Source: Chloroflexota bacterium
GTDB lineage: Bacteria > Chloroflexota > Anaerolineae > Aggregatilineales > Phototrophicaceae
Reading direction: 5' to 3'
Length of the DNA stretch: 64,000 nt
Assembly: GCA_026707665.1 (NCBI GenBank)
Contig: JAPOWK010000115.1
Coordinates: 28,597 to 92,596, forward strand
The translations under genes were made by a program, and so were the position numbers. Positions 1 through 8,283 of the stretch are shown here, piece by piece. The notes beneath the pieces were generated by a model. It was given only the letters and a program-made list of their open reading frames with translations. It ran no database searches and had not been told where the DNA came from. The stretch's first letter is position 1, and the number at the start of each line of letters is the position of its first letter.

Positions 1-40
1 ATGATATTGGCCATGAGTCTAAATCGTCCTAAGCCCTATG

Positions 41-520
41 TCATTGGTTCAATTGCTTCATATTGAGTTTTGGCAAATCACGAATTTCATGCTCTCTATC
101 GTACAAGTCAATGTCAAAGCGGTGTTCCGCACCTGAATTGACAAGAGCATGCCAATCTTTTCTCATCAAAATGACGTCGGCGCCATTCTCTATAAGCAAA
201 AAGTCATGTGTGATTTCGCGATATATGTGTGCGATTAGGCGATGGATCATATCTATTCCATCGACCTCGCGCGGTCTAATAATTGAACATGAAACACAGG
301 TGCGAAGCTTCATGCCGGCGCGTACCTGTATGCATTTGTTTTCCCGCTCGGTGACATATCTGGATCGAAGTATATAGGCGCCATCGTCCTTTGGTATTTC
401 GTAGTTGTTTCCGCCACCCGGCAAGACTAGTTCACCGAACAATCTAAGCGCTATGGAGGGAGAATAGGGCGTGATATAAAGCTGAAAAGAGTGTGACATT
501 GTATTCTGTCTCTTTGCCAT
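41..520 (-). CDS. Hypothetical protein, 159 aa
   Basis: I do not recognise the family. The product is soluble, with no signal peptide or membrane segment, and has a mixed charged composition with a hydrophobic core near residues 100-125. It lies 27 bp downstream of the Imm11-like gene on the same strand, so the two are probably co-transcribed. The start is uncertain: ATG at 520 and an in-frame ATG at 499 are both possible, and neither has a strong Shine-Dalgarno. The region looks poorer in G+C than the sugar genes to its right, which would fit an accessory or transferred pair. A role as a second immunity-type protein is possible but unsupported. Confidence 0.55.
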   Translation of the reverse strand: MAKRQNTMSHSFQLYITPYSPSIALRLFGELVLPGGGNNYEIPKDDGAYILRSRYVTERENKCIQVRAGMKLRTCVSCSIIRPREVDGIDMIHRLIAHIYREITHDFLLIENGADVILMRKDWHALVNSGAEHRFDIDLYDREHEIRDLPKLNMKQLNQ

Positions 521-547
521 TGCATAGTTTTGTCTCTTGGGGGCCAG

Positions 548-1210
548 CTAGATCTCCCAAAGCTTCTCGAACACCAGCCCCGTAAGTTCATTGTCTTCAA
601 CCAACTGCTTGAACCTGTCAGTCACGAAAACATCAATCACTGATACACCCGGCAATCTGAATATCGGCACTACATCAATCCAGCTTTGATTGAGAACGAA
701 CGAATGCTTTCTGAAAGTGAACATCACTTCATCACGTGTACGAACGATTTCGGTATCCTCACAAACTTGGCGACCCAATATTGTTGTTGTCCACAGCAAA
801 TAATATTGCTTGTCGATGATTGTCTCAGAACGCAGTGGCAAAAACTCGACGTGCCTATAAACTAGACCTTTAAGAATCGACCTGGCTTTCGCGTCACATG
901 CGATCTCAGCTGATAATTTGGGGAAATTCGGAACCCGTTCGTGTCTTTCATCGGTATCATCGCTAACCCAAATCATGTAATCGACAGAAGTTGGATACCA
1001 TCTGGACAACTTCCCAGATCTAAACGCTCCGCGATGTCTCAGGTCAGCCGTGCTGGCATCAATCAGTGAAAGATAGTCTGAACTAGCCTTTATCTGCCAA
1101 ATCACCATATTTCTTGCCTCGATGCAGAGGGGGTCAATCCATGTGAAGGTGTCGCGCTGTGTTGAGATCGACGGCAACTTTAGACGCTCACTGTTGACTT
1201 CTGCAAACAT
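548..1210 (-). CDS. Imm11/DUF1629-like protein, possible immunity protein
   Basis: This is a 220-residue soluble protein. Its last 25 residues (a DRFKQLVEDNELTG stretch, then FEKLW) resemble the C-terminal signature I associate with the Imm11 (DUF1629) immunity family of polymorphic-toxin loci. That family usually binds and neutralises a cognate toxin in the cytoplasm. The frame runs seven codons further upstream to a GTG, but those codons lie in a palindromic repeat (1221-1241), so the ATG at 1210 is preferred. No toxin gene is visible; one could lie left of the window. The gene pairs with the next minus-strand gene. The family assignment rests on motif memory alone. Confidence 0.5.
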   Translation of the reverse strand: MFAEVNSERLKLPSISTQRDTFTWIDPLCIEARNMVIWQIKASSDYLSLIDASTADLRHRGAFRSGKLSRWYPTSVDYMIWVSDDTDERHERVPNFPKLSAEIACDAKARSILKGLVYRHVEFLPLRSETIIDKQYYLLWTTTILGRQVCEDTEIVRTRDEVMFTFRKHSFVLNQSWIDVVPIFRLPGVSVIDVFVTDRFKQLVEDNELTGLVFEKLWEI

Positions 1211-1220
1211 ACAGACGGTC

Positions 1221-1241
1221 GGGCGACTCACAGAGTCGCCC
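1221..1241. repeat. Short palindrome, GACTC/GAGTC stem type
   Basis: Perfect arms GGGCGACTC and GAGTCGCCC around a 3-nt loop. It sits between the Imm11-like gene and the MDR dehydrogenase and overlaps the upstream GTG of the former. It is a member of the window-wide palindrome family. Confidence 0.85.
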
Positions 1242-1255
1242 CTTCATGAAATCAA

Positions 1256-2302
1256 TTAGGGAGCCGGCACCAGAACCGACTTGACATTGACCCCGGCTTC
1301 CATTTCTTCGAAGGCTTCTTCCCATTCGCCGAGGCCGTAGACGCCGCCGATGATGGGCGTGAGGTCGATCTGGCCGGTCGACAGCAAGTTCAGCGCGCGC
1401 TCCCAAGTATCGTACAAATGGCTGAAGCAGCCTTGCAGTGTGACGGCTTTCTGCACCAGCGGATCCAGGTTGAAGTCCATGGGCTGTGGTCCCCAGCCGA
1501 TTTTGGTGATGATGCCATTGGGGCGGACCATTTCCATGGCCGATTTCAGGGCGATGCTGGCGCCGCTGCAGTCGACGATGAGATCCGCGCCGTAGCCGTC
1601 ACCGAGCGAGCGGACAAGTTCCAGCGGGTCGTCTTCGTCGATGTTGAGCGTTTGGGTCGCGCCGATGTCGGCGGCGACGGATAGGCGCCGCTGGTCGACA
1701 TTGGTGCCGAGCATGATGATCTCGCCGGCGCCGCGCAGATTGGCGATGAAGAGCGCCATCATGCCGATGGGACCGGGACCCTGGATGACGACGGTATCGC
1801 CGGGCCGGACGACCGGCGTCTTCTCCACCAGGGCGTTGTAGGCGACGCAGATCGGCTCGGTCAGCGAGGCTTGCTCAAAGGAGACGTTGTCCGGAATGTG
1901 ATGCAAGATCGCCTGACGCGCGGTCACGAATTGGGTGAAGGCGCCATCGATGAGCGCGCCATAACCGAGCCGATGCGGGCACTGATTGTAATCGCCGGAA
2001 TGGCAATAGGAGCAGCTGCCGCAGACTTCAGCTGCCGTCTCGACGGCGACGCGATCGCCGACATTGAAGTGATCGACGCCCGCGCCAACAGCGGCGATCG
2101 TACCGCAAAATTCATGACCGAGGACCAGCGGCAGCGTGATCGCCCAGCTTTGATGGTCGCGCCACATGTGGATGTCGCTGCCGCAAACGCCGGCCGCGCG
2201 GACTTCCACGACGACATCGCCCGGATTGGGATCGGGCGGCTGCGGGATATCGCGCAGTTCGACGTTCTTGTCTTCGCGTCCGTACTTGATGAGTGCGTCC
2301 AT
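1256..2302 (-). CDS. Zinc-dependent MDR alcohol/polyol dehydrogenase
   Basis: The 348-residue protein has the full medium-chain dehydrogenase/reductase layout: a GroES-like catalytic domain, then a Rossmann NAD(P) domain near residues 170-300 with GPGPIG. Catalytic zinc ligands are visible as Cys40 and the GHE motif at His63-Glu64. The structural zinc is supplied by Cys94, Cys97, Cys100 and Cys108. The closest subfamilies by motif are sorbitol/xylitol and threonine 3-dehydrogenases. It lies directly downstream of a TIM-barrel sugar isomerase, separated by two palindromic repeats, and the two probably form one sugar-oxidation unit. The substrate cannot be read from the sequence; a sugar or polyol is likely. 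Confidence 0.88.
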   Translation of the reverse strand: MDALIKYGREDKNVELRDIPQPPDPNPGDVVVEVRAAGVCGSDIHMWRDHQSWAITLPLVLGHEFCGTIAAVGAGVDHFNVGDRVAVETAAEVCGSCSYCHSGDYNQCPHRLGYGALIDGAFTQFVTARQAILHHIPDNVSFEQASLTEPICVAYNALVEKTPVVRPGDTVVIQGPGPIGMMALFIANLRGAGEIIMLGTNVDQRRLSVAADIGATQTLNIDEDDPLELVRSLGDGYGADLIVDCSGASIALKSAMEMVRPNGIITKIGWGPQPMDFNLDPLVQKAVTLQGCFSHLYDTWERALNLLSTGQIDLTPIIGGVYGLGEWEEAFEEMEAGVNVKSVLVPAP

Positions 2303-2324
2303 TTAGTTTGTCCTTGCCGTTTTG

Positions 2325-2391
2325 CGGGCGACTCACAGAGGAGCCCGTACAGATTATGGCGCGGCGGGCGACCCAATGGGTCGCCCCTACA
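2325..2391. repeat. Two adjacent palindromic repeats
   Basis: The first copy (2325-2350) is imperfect in its right arm. The second (2364-2391) has perfect arms GGGCGACCC and GGGTCGCCC with loop AAT and the CCTAC flank. Both occupy the gap between the sugar isomerase and the dehydrogenase. Confidence 0.85.
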
Positions 2392-2397
2392 GTTGGC

Positions 2398-3297
2398 CTA
2401 TGCTAGAGGTCCGAAGTATTTCTTGCGCATGCGATGCAGGAATTCGAGCGAGGCTTGCATCTCCTCCATGCCGTTTATGCCGTCTTCGATGCTGACCCAG
2501 CCCTCATAACCGACATCGCGCAGGATTTGGAATATTGAATCGTAGTCGTTGAGTCCGCGGCCGGTCACACCATGCTGCAAAGCGTCTAGGTAGCCGATCT
2601 CACCATCGCTCGCGCGCAGATCGTCAAGCGAGTAGCCTTCGCTCAGAAAGCGGTCGCTGGCATGCATGCTGACGACGCGCGGCGCCACCGCCCGCAGCAG
2701 CTCGACCGGGTCGTCACCGGCGACAATGGCGTTGGAGGGGTCGTATTGCACACCGAAGTATTCACGCTCGGGGATAGCCTCCAGCAGCTCGAGGAAGACA
2801 TCCATCTTTTGGGCGAATTCGGGATAGCGCCAGAAGCCGTCCTTGTAGTGGTTTTCGAGGCCCAGGATGATGCCCTGTTCGCGCGCGACCGGCAGCACCT
2901 GCTCGATGCATTCGACGACCCACTCGATGCCCTGCTCGCGCCCGACATCGGGATAGCGCTGGCCGCTCAGGACGCGGCAGACAGCGCCAGCGCCGCCGAG
3001 CAGTTTGGTGGCGCGGATCATCTTCGCCTCGTGCTCGACCGCGCGCTTTCGCTCGTCCGGGTCGGGGTGGGTGAAGTTGGGTGAGCAGCAGAGCATCGGC
3101 ATCGCGAAGCCGGCGTCGGCAATGGCATCGCGTACGCTCAAGAGGTAGTCGTCATCGAGGCTGGTGAAGAAGCCCTCGTACATTTCCAAGCCGTCGGCGT
3201 CGAGGGTCCGCGCCATGTCGATCCAGTCGAAGACGGACATCGTGCGATTTCCCGCGATGTCTTCGAGGTAGCATTTGGGAAAGGCGGCGATTTTCAT
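2398..3297 (-). CDS. Sugar phosphate isomerase/epimerase, TIM barrel
   Basis: The 299-residue protein matches the xylose-isomerase-like TIM-barrel family (AP_endonuc_2), whose members isomerise or epimerise sugars using a divalent metal. Typical features are a glutamate on a strand in the GLENHYKDG segment (about residue 150), the YDPSN strand end (about 190) and the VSMHASD motif (about 210). A late SIEDG motif supplies the last metal-binding glutamate. No signal peptide is present, so it acts in the cytoplasm. It is followed by the MDR dehydrogenase on the same strand, suggesting an oxidation-isomerisation pair. The exact substrate is unknown. Confidence 0.85.
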   Translation of the reverse strand: MKIAAFPKCYLEDIAGNRTMSVFDWIDMARTLDADGLEMYEGFFTSLDDDYLLSVRDAIADAGFAMPMLCCSPNFTHPDPDERKRAVEHEAKMIRATKLLGGAGAVCRVLSGQRYPDVGREQGIEWVVECIEQVLPVAREQGIILGLENHYKDGFWRYPEFAQKMDVFLELLEAIPEREYFGVQYDPSNAIVAGDDPVELLRAVAPRVVSMHASDRFLSEGYSLDDLRASDGEIGYLDALQHGVTGRGLNDYDSIFQILRDVGYEGWVSIEDGINGMEEMQASLEFLHRMRKKYFGPLA

Positions 3298-3318
3298 GTC
3301 GATGGTCTCGCGGGATGA

Positions 3319-3738
3319 TCAGGTGCCGCAGGTGCTATACAAGATGATCTGGCTGCCCTCGCCATTTTCCAAGGGATGGACGGCGGATTCCGAATTGGCA
3401 ATGCCACGGTTCTTTCCCGCTTTTAGCGTGGCGAGGCGCGTGTCGCGGTAGAACTGCTTAACTGTTTCGACATCGTCGCTTGATTCCATGAACCAGAAGG
3501 TCTCGCCCAAGGCGCGGGGGCGGAAGAGATCATATTCGACCTTTACCGTCTTGCCATTGGGGTAGAGCGGCGCCCACCAGTTCTCGATATCGTAGCCGCA
3601 TTTGATGTCGGCGACCAAGACTAGCAGGCCGATAAAGATGACCGATACGCCGACCAGGATGAGCGTCGTCTTGAGGCAGCCGGTTTGGTTGCGATTGGCT
3701 TCCACAGCGTTTTTCTTTTTCTGTCTGTTGCCATTCAT
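3319..3738 (-). CDS. Hypothetical single-span membrane protein
   Basis: This is a 139-residue protein with a basic, lysine/asparagine-rich N-terminus of about 22 residues. One transmembrane helix follows (about 25-44), then an outside domain of about 95 residues with a few cysteines, including a CGT at the very C-terminus. I do not recognise a family. The arrangement suggests a membrane-anchored extracytoplasmic protein. It lies 21 bp upstream of the sugar isomerase on the same strand and divergent from the GntR/LacI regulator, so it may be the first gene of that minus-strand unit. Confidence 0.6.
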   Translation of the reverse strand: MNGNRQKKKNAVEANRNQTGCLKTTLILVGVSVIFIGLLVLVADIKCGYDIENWWAPLYPNGKTVKVEYDLFRPRALGETFWFMESSDDVETVKQFYRDTRLATLKAGKNRGIANSESAVHPLENGEGSQIILYSTCGT

Positions 3739-3910
3739 TTTCGGTGGTCAAAACGATGGGCATTGGCCAGATCGTTTCGGCTTGCGCAGACAATCGTATC
3801 ACAAAACCAGCCAGAATTGGCGCGCGAGATGCCGCCGTCGGCACATGAAAGCTGAAGGTCGCGCAAATTCGTCTATTGCATAGCGCAATTGACCGTGTTA
3901 TATTCGCGCA

Positions 3911-3932
3911 TTGTACATACATTTATGTACAA
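3911..3932. promoter_or_regulatory. Perfect inverted repeat, likely operator
   Basis: Arms TTGTACATA and TATGTACAA are perfectly complementary around a 4-nt spacer. The site ends 35 bp before the start of the GntR/LacI regulator and overlaps a TACAAT hexamer (3928-3933) that could be its -10 box. The TTGTAC/GTACAA half-sites resemble operators of AraR-type GntR/LacI hybrids. Autorepression is the likely function, and control of the divergent gene at 3738 is possible. Confidence 0.6.
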
Positions 3933-3966
3933 TTCAAAATTGTTCTTTGCGCGTGCGCCAGTGTTT

Positions 3967-5151
3967 ATGCGAGAAAAACTCGATAAGATCCGCCTCGACC
4001 ATAACAGCTACATTTCGCTGCATGTGCAATTGCATAATCAGTTGCGTCGGCTTATTGTTTCGGGTCGATGGCAATTCGGCGAGCGCATCCCCACCGAAAT
4101 GCAACTGGCGCGCCATCTTGATATCAGCCGGACGACCGTGCGCATCGCCACGCAGCGGCTTGAGGTGGAGGGCTTGATTAAGCGGACCGCGGGCCGCGGC
4201 ACCTTCGTCATTTTTCAACCGCAAGATCATAGCACGAATCGCACCATCGGTTACCTTACGTGCAGCTTCCACAATGAAATCCATACCAATCTTCTCAACA
4301 GCGCCCAGACCGAGCTGCGTTCGGCCGGTTACCAGGTGATTTTCAGTAATTCCAGGGATCGGGATGACGAGGCGCGGATTTTGCGGCAGTTGCTTGATGA
4401 CGAGGTTGCCGGGCTGTTGCTGTGGGCCAATGCCGAGCCAAGCGAAGAAACGGTCGCAATCCTTGCCGAGTACGAGAGCAGAGAGATCCCGGTCGTTTTC
4501 GTGGATCGTCCCATCGAGGGGATAAGGGCTGATTATGTCGCGAGCGACAATTTTGGCGGTTCCTATGATTTGGTCTGCTATCTCATCCAGCTGGGGCATC
4601 GGCATATTGTGCAGCTTATGCCCAATTTCGACGACTTGCTTCCGGTCAACGAGCGGCGGCGCGGCTATGTGACCGCTCTGGAAGAGCAGGGCATTCTCGC
4701 CTACGCGCCCTGGAAAATCAGCCCGCCGGACCGCCACGAATTTCATGAGACCGATATCTACAGTCTGGTCGGTTCACAGAGCCGACAGATCATCCAACAG
4801 TTGGAAAACTTGGCCGAGGCCGATGGTCCTATGCCGACGGCAATCGTCTGCATCAACGACATTCTCGCCATCATCACGATAAACGCTTTGCGCAATATGG
4901 GTTATGGCGTGCCAGCCGATGTTTCGGTTGTCGGATTCGACGATATTTGCATGGCATCGTACATCGGTGTGCCGTTGACAACCGCGTCGCAAGACGCTTA
5001 CGAATTGGGTAAAGTGGCTTCGCAGATGCTGTTGGATCGGCTGGGCGGCGGCGATATGGAGCCGCGCAGCTATGCTGTGCCGACGCAGTTGCGTATCCGT
5101 TCATCAACAGCGGCGCCATTTGTTGGCGTCGATGCGGTCGTAGAGACATAG
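3967..5151 (+). CDS. GntR/LacI hybrid transcriptional regulator (AraR-type)
   Basis: This is a 394-residue cytoplasmic repressor. An N-terminal GntR winged helix-turn-helix spans about residues 15-85 (SGRWQFGERIPTE, then ISRTTVRIATQRLEVEGLI and RGTF). It is joined to a LacI/periplasmic-binding-like effector domain over about 95-380 (Peripla_BP_3 type, with VVGFDDI near 325). The frame extends upstream to 3889, but that extension runs through the palindromic operator at 3911-3932, so the ATG at 3967 is chosen. It is divergent from the minus-strand sugar genes and 161 bp upstream of the Opp-type transporter operon, which it probably controls. Family members of this architecture bind a sugar effector. 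Confidence 0.9.
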   Translation: MREKLDKIRLDHNSYISLHVQLHNQLRRLIVSGRWQFGERIPTEMQLARHLDISRTTVRIATQRLEVEGLIKRTAGRGTFVIFQPQDHSTNRTIGYLTCSFHNEIHTNLLNSAQTELRSAGYQVIFSNSRDRDDEARILRQLLDDEVAGLLLWANAEPSEETVAILAEYESREIPVVFVDRPIEGIRADYVASDNFGGSYDLVCYLIQLGHRHIVQLMPNFDDLLPVNERRRGYVTALEEQGILAYAPWKISPPDRHEFHETDIYSLVGSQSRQIIQQLENLAEADGPMPTAIVCINDILAIITINALRNMGYGVPADVSVVGFDDICMASYIGVPLTTASQDAYELGKVASQMLLDRLGGGDMEPRSYAVPTQLRIRSSTAAPFVGVDAVVET

Positions 5152-5294
5152 GGAGAGGAGGCGCTATCGGAAGGCATTAATCGACAGGAGCCTTGGAAAT
5201 CCTGGGCGCCGCTAACGCGCCCGTCATTCGGTAGGCGATTGTGACTGGGTGACAAACCGATCTCGGAGTTGGCGAACGCAAACCCTATTCAATA

Positions 5295-5310
5295 GTTGTA
5301 GGAGTACAAC
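5295..5310 (+). promoter_or_regulatory. RBS embedded in a small inverted repeat
   Basis: Arms GTTGTA and TACAAC flank the GGAG ribosome-binding site just upstream of the ATG at 5313. It could be a small RBS-sequestering hairpin, or a degenerate half-site pair for the TTGTAC-type operator. Six base pairs make this suggestive only. Confidence 0.35.
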
Positions 5311-5312
5311 GC

Positions 5313-7055
5313 ATGAAAGCAAGAACCGTACTTTTCGTTCTTCTCGCCGTCATGGTAGCGTCCTTTAGCTTCACGGCTATGGCGCAAGATGTCGCGCGCG
5401 AAGACACCGCGATCTTCGACCGTGACGGTCGAGTTGGTCCCCAGCCGGCCTTTGACAACTACAATCCCTTCGTGCCGAACAATCTCAGCAACGGCGGCTT
5501 GGGTCAGGCTGTATTTGAGCCACTGTTCATCCTGAACTACGAGACCGGCGAGGTCATGCCCTGGTTGGCGGCGAGCGCTTCCAGCAATGATTCGCTCGAT
5601 GTCTGGACCTTGAATTTGCGCGAAGGTTCGGAATGGTCGGATGGCGAAGCGATGGACGCTGACGATGTCGTCTTCACGTTTGAGCTGCTCGGTAAAGAAG
5701 AAAACGCCGGGCTCTCGCGCGCTGGCAACGTCCAGACCTGGATTGAGAGCGTTGAAGCGGTCGATTCCACAACGGTTCAGTTCAACCTGAAGGCGCCAAA
5801 TCCGCGCTTCCAGCTGGACTTCCTGACGGTCAAGATCGGCGGCAACACGCTGGTTATGCCTGAGCACATTTGGGCGGACCAAGATCCCTTCACCTTCAAG
5901 AACTTCCCGCCTGTTGGTTCCGGTCCCTACACCTTGACCCACGCTGACGAGACCAACTGGATCTATGACCGCAACGACGATTGGTGGGGCGCCAAGACCG
6001 GCGCGCTGAGCATGCCTGAGCCGCTGCGTTTGATCTGGATCATCACCGGTAACGACCAGATCCGCACCACTCTGGCCGTCAACAACGAAGTTGACAGCAT
6101 CATGGACGTCACCTTGGGCGCCTTTGAAGCGATGCAGGCGCAGAACGACAAGATCTTCGCCTGGGTCGACGGTATGCCTTTCGTATGGCTGGATCCCTGC
6201 CCGCGGCAGCTTTCCTTCCAGACGGATGTCGAGCCTTGGGACAACGCGGACATGCGCTGGGCGATCAACCACATCGTCGACCGCGACAACATCATTGAGG
6301 TCGCTTACGAAGGCGTCACGATTCCTTCGCGCACGATGTTCGTTGAATATGGCGCGATGTTCCCCTTCATCGACGCGATCGAAGACGCCGGCATGGGTCT
6401 TAGCTCCACGTCTGACCTCATGGCGGCCGAAGAATTGCTGACCGCCAATGGCTATTCGCGTGGCGGCGACGGCCTGTGGCAAAACGCCGACGGCCAAGTT
6501 TTGAGCCTGGCGATTCAGGTACACGAAGGCTTCATCGAGAAGCGTCGTATCACCTCGGTTTTGGTTGAGCAACTGCGTGCTTTCGGCGTAAACGCCAGCG
6601 CCGCGGTCATTGCCGGACCGACCTGGGGCGACAACAAGCGTTTCGGCAATTACGAAGCCACGACTGACTGGGACGCCTGCGGCTCGGTCAATGAGCCCTG
6701 GGCTTCGATGGATCGCTACACGGCGCGCCACTACGTTCCGATTGGCGAGCGTTCGTCCGGCAGCAACCACGTGCGCTGGTCCGGCATGAACAACGAGGCT
6801 TACAGCGAGATCGTCGCGCAGATCGGTTCGCTGCCGCTGGGCGATCCGCAGGTCATTCCGATGGTATTGGACGCGTATCAGTACTTCTATGAAGATCTGC
6901 CGATCCTGCCCTTGAACCAGGCGACCAAGCTGATTCCCTTCAACAGCACCTACTGGGAAGGCTGGCCGACGTCTGAGAACAACTTCAACCATCCGGCCAC
7001 CTGGTGGCATTCAACCCATCAGATCATCTCCGAGCTGCGCAAGGCTGGCATGTAA
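5313..7055 (+). CDS. ABC transporter family-5 substrate-binding protein
   Basis: This is a 580-residue secreted binding protein of the SBP_bac_5 (DppA/OppA) family. The signal peptide is of Sec type I, ending near Ala24 (AMA before QD), without a lipobox, so anchoring must be by another route. The typical segment with WTLNLREGSEWSDG and DADDVVFTFE follows at about 95-125, and the C-terminal lobe ends with a tryptophan-rich tail. Family members bind peptides, nickel, oligosaccharides or sialic acid (SatA of Haemophilus ducreyi). The GntR/LacI regulator upstream and the nanK/nanE genes downstream favour a sugar ligand here. GGAG at 5299-5307 sets the start. Confidence 0.9.
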   Translation: MKARTVLFVLLAVMVASFSFTAMAQDVAREDTAIFDRDGRVGPQPAFDNYNPFVPNNLSNGGLGQAVFEPLFILNYETGEVMPWLAASASSNDSLDVWTLNLREGSEWSDGEAMDADDVVFTFELLGKEENAGLSRAGNVQTWIESVEAVDSTTVQFNLKAPNPRFQLDFLTVKIGGNTLVMPEHIWADQDPFTFKNFPPVGSGPYTLTHADETNWIYDRNDDWWGAKTGALSMPEPLRLIWIITGNDQIRTTLAVNNEVDSIMDVTLGAFEAMQAQNDKIFAWVDGMPFVWLDPCPRQLSFQTDVEPWDNADMRWAINHIVDRDNIIEVAYEGVTIPSRTMFVEYGAMFPFIDAIEDAGMGLSSTSDLMAAEELLTANGYSRGGDGLWQNADGQVLSLAIQVHEGFIEKRRITSVLVEQLRAFGVNASAAVIAGPTWGDNKRFGNYEATTDWDACGSVNEPWASMDRYTARHYVPIGERSSGSNHVRWSGMNNEAYSEIVAQIGSLPLGDPQVIPMVLDAYQYFYEDLPILPLNQATKLIPFNSTYWEGWPTSENNFNHPATWWHSTHQIISELRKAGM

Positions 7056-7076
7056 GGGACGATTTGGTTCTGTTTC

Positions 7077-7112
7077 GGGGTCTTTCACTGGCGATTGCCG
7101 GTGGGGGACCCC
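7077..7112 (+). other. Intercistronic stem-loop
   Basis: GGGGTC (7077-7082) pairs with GACCCC (7107-7112). An inner stem CACTGGC (7086-7092) pairs with GCCGGTG (7097-7103) around loop GATT. There is no U-tract, so it is more likely a 3' mRNA stabiliser or partial attenuator that keeps the binding-protein transcript in excess of the permease transcript. Confidence 0.55.
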
Positions 7113-7255
7113 ACCTCACCGAAGCAGGTAATCCGTTGGTGAGGCAATGTTTCAAACTACCGTCAAGAGAATGAGATCATCTTTAATATCAACGTTATGT
7201 TTTTGTTTTACGCCAATGACACAGGGACGAACGCTTCGTAGAGAAGGGCGCTGAT

Positions 7256-8281
7256 ATGGGAAGTTTTTCGCTCAATTATTTGCTGCGCCGGCTCCTGGTA
7301 TTTTTCCTGACAGTGTGGGTAGCGGCGACCTTGATCTTTATCATTCCACGATTGGCGCCGGGCGATCCCATTCAGGCGATGATCGCGCGAATGACGCAGT
7401 TCGAGGGCTACGTTGAAAATGCTGACTTGATCATTGAAGCCTGGCGCAAGCGCTTCGGTCTCGATGACCCGATTTATGTACAGTACCTCCGATTTCTGGG
7501 GAATACGCTTCGTCTTGATCTCGGTTATTCGATGGCGAATTTCCCGGCGACTGTTTACGAACTGGTTGGGCGGGCGCTGCCCTGGACCATTGGACTGGTC
7601 GGCATTGCGACCTTCATCTTCTTCACGGTTGGCAATCTCTGTGGCGCCTTGCTGGCTTGGTATCGAACGCCAAAGTGGCTCAAAGTGATGATACCGATGT
7701 CGATGACATTCACATCGGTACCGCCGGCGCTATTTAGCCTGCTGCTGGTTTATATATTTGGCTTCCTGATAAAGATTAATGAGAAACCGCTATTTCCTCA
7801 GGTTGGCGCTTACGGCCGCGGGATGACGCCGGAGTTCACGCTCGAATTCTTCGGCAGCATACTCTATCACGGTTTCTTGCCAGCGATGTCCATCGTCTTG
7901 GTGACGTTCGGCTTTTGGGCGCTGGGCATGCGCGGCATGATGGTCACGATCGAGGGCGAAGATTATATGATCCTGGCGCAGGCCAAGGGCTTGAAGCCCT
8001 TCTACGTCTTGTATCGCTATATGATTCGCAATGCGATTCTGCCGCAGATGACGGCGCTGGCGGTTTCGATCGGCACGCTGATTAACGGCTCGGTGCTGGT
8101 GGAGATCATGTTTGTGTACAACGGCATGGGCTCGCTGATTTATTCCGGCATCGCCAATCAAGATTTTGGACTGATACAAGGGACGTCGTTCATCTTGATT
8201 GTGACGAGCGCGCTGGCGGTGCTGATCATTGATCTGACCTATCCGCTGATCGACCCGCGAATTAGCCTGGAGGGGAGGTAG
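7256..8281 (+). CDS. ABC transporter permease, DppB/OppB type
   Basis: This 341-residue inner-membrane protein is the first permease of the Opp/Dpp-type system. It has an N-terminal transmembrane helix (about 10-30), a typical outside loop, and the BPD_transp_1 core over about 100-330. The cytoplasmic coupling loop reads QAKGLKPFYVLYRYMIRNA, the EAA-like motif that docks on the ATPase. It is separated from the binding protein by a 200-bp gap with a stem-loop and from the next permease by only 2 bp, which indicates tight translational coupling with the DppC-like partner. Confidence 0.92.
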   Translation: MGSFSLNYLLRRLLVFFLTVWVAATLIFIIPRLAPGDPIQAMIARMTQFEGYVENADLIIEAWRKRFGLDDPIYVQYLRFLGNTLRLDLGYSMANFPATVYELVGRALPWTIGLVGIATFIFFTVGNLCGALLAWYRTPKWLKVMIPMSMTFTSVPPALFSLLLVYIFGFLIKINEKPLFPQVGAYGRGMTPEFTLEFFGSILYHGFLPAMSIVLVTFGFWALGMRGMMVTIEGEDYMILAQAKGLKPFYVLYRYMIRNAILPQMTALAVSIGTLINGSVLVEIMFVYNGMGSLIYSGIANQDFGLIQGTSFILIVTSALAVLIIDLTYPLIDPRISLEGR

Positions 8282-8283
8282 AC

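Noticed and set aside
5289..7010. 573-codon open frame opposite the family-5 binding protein
   Set aside because: Antisense shadow produced by high G+C third positions; the plus-strand gene has a signal peptide, RBS and clear family motifs.
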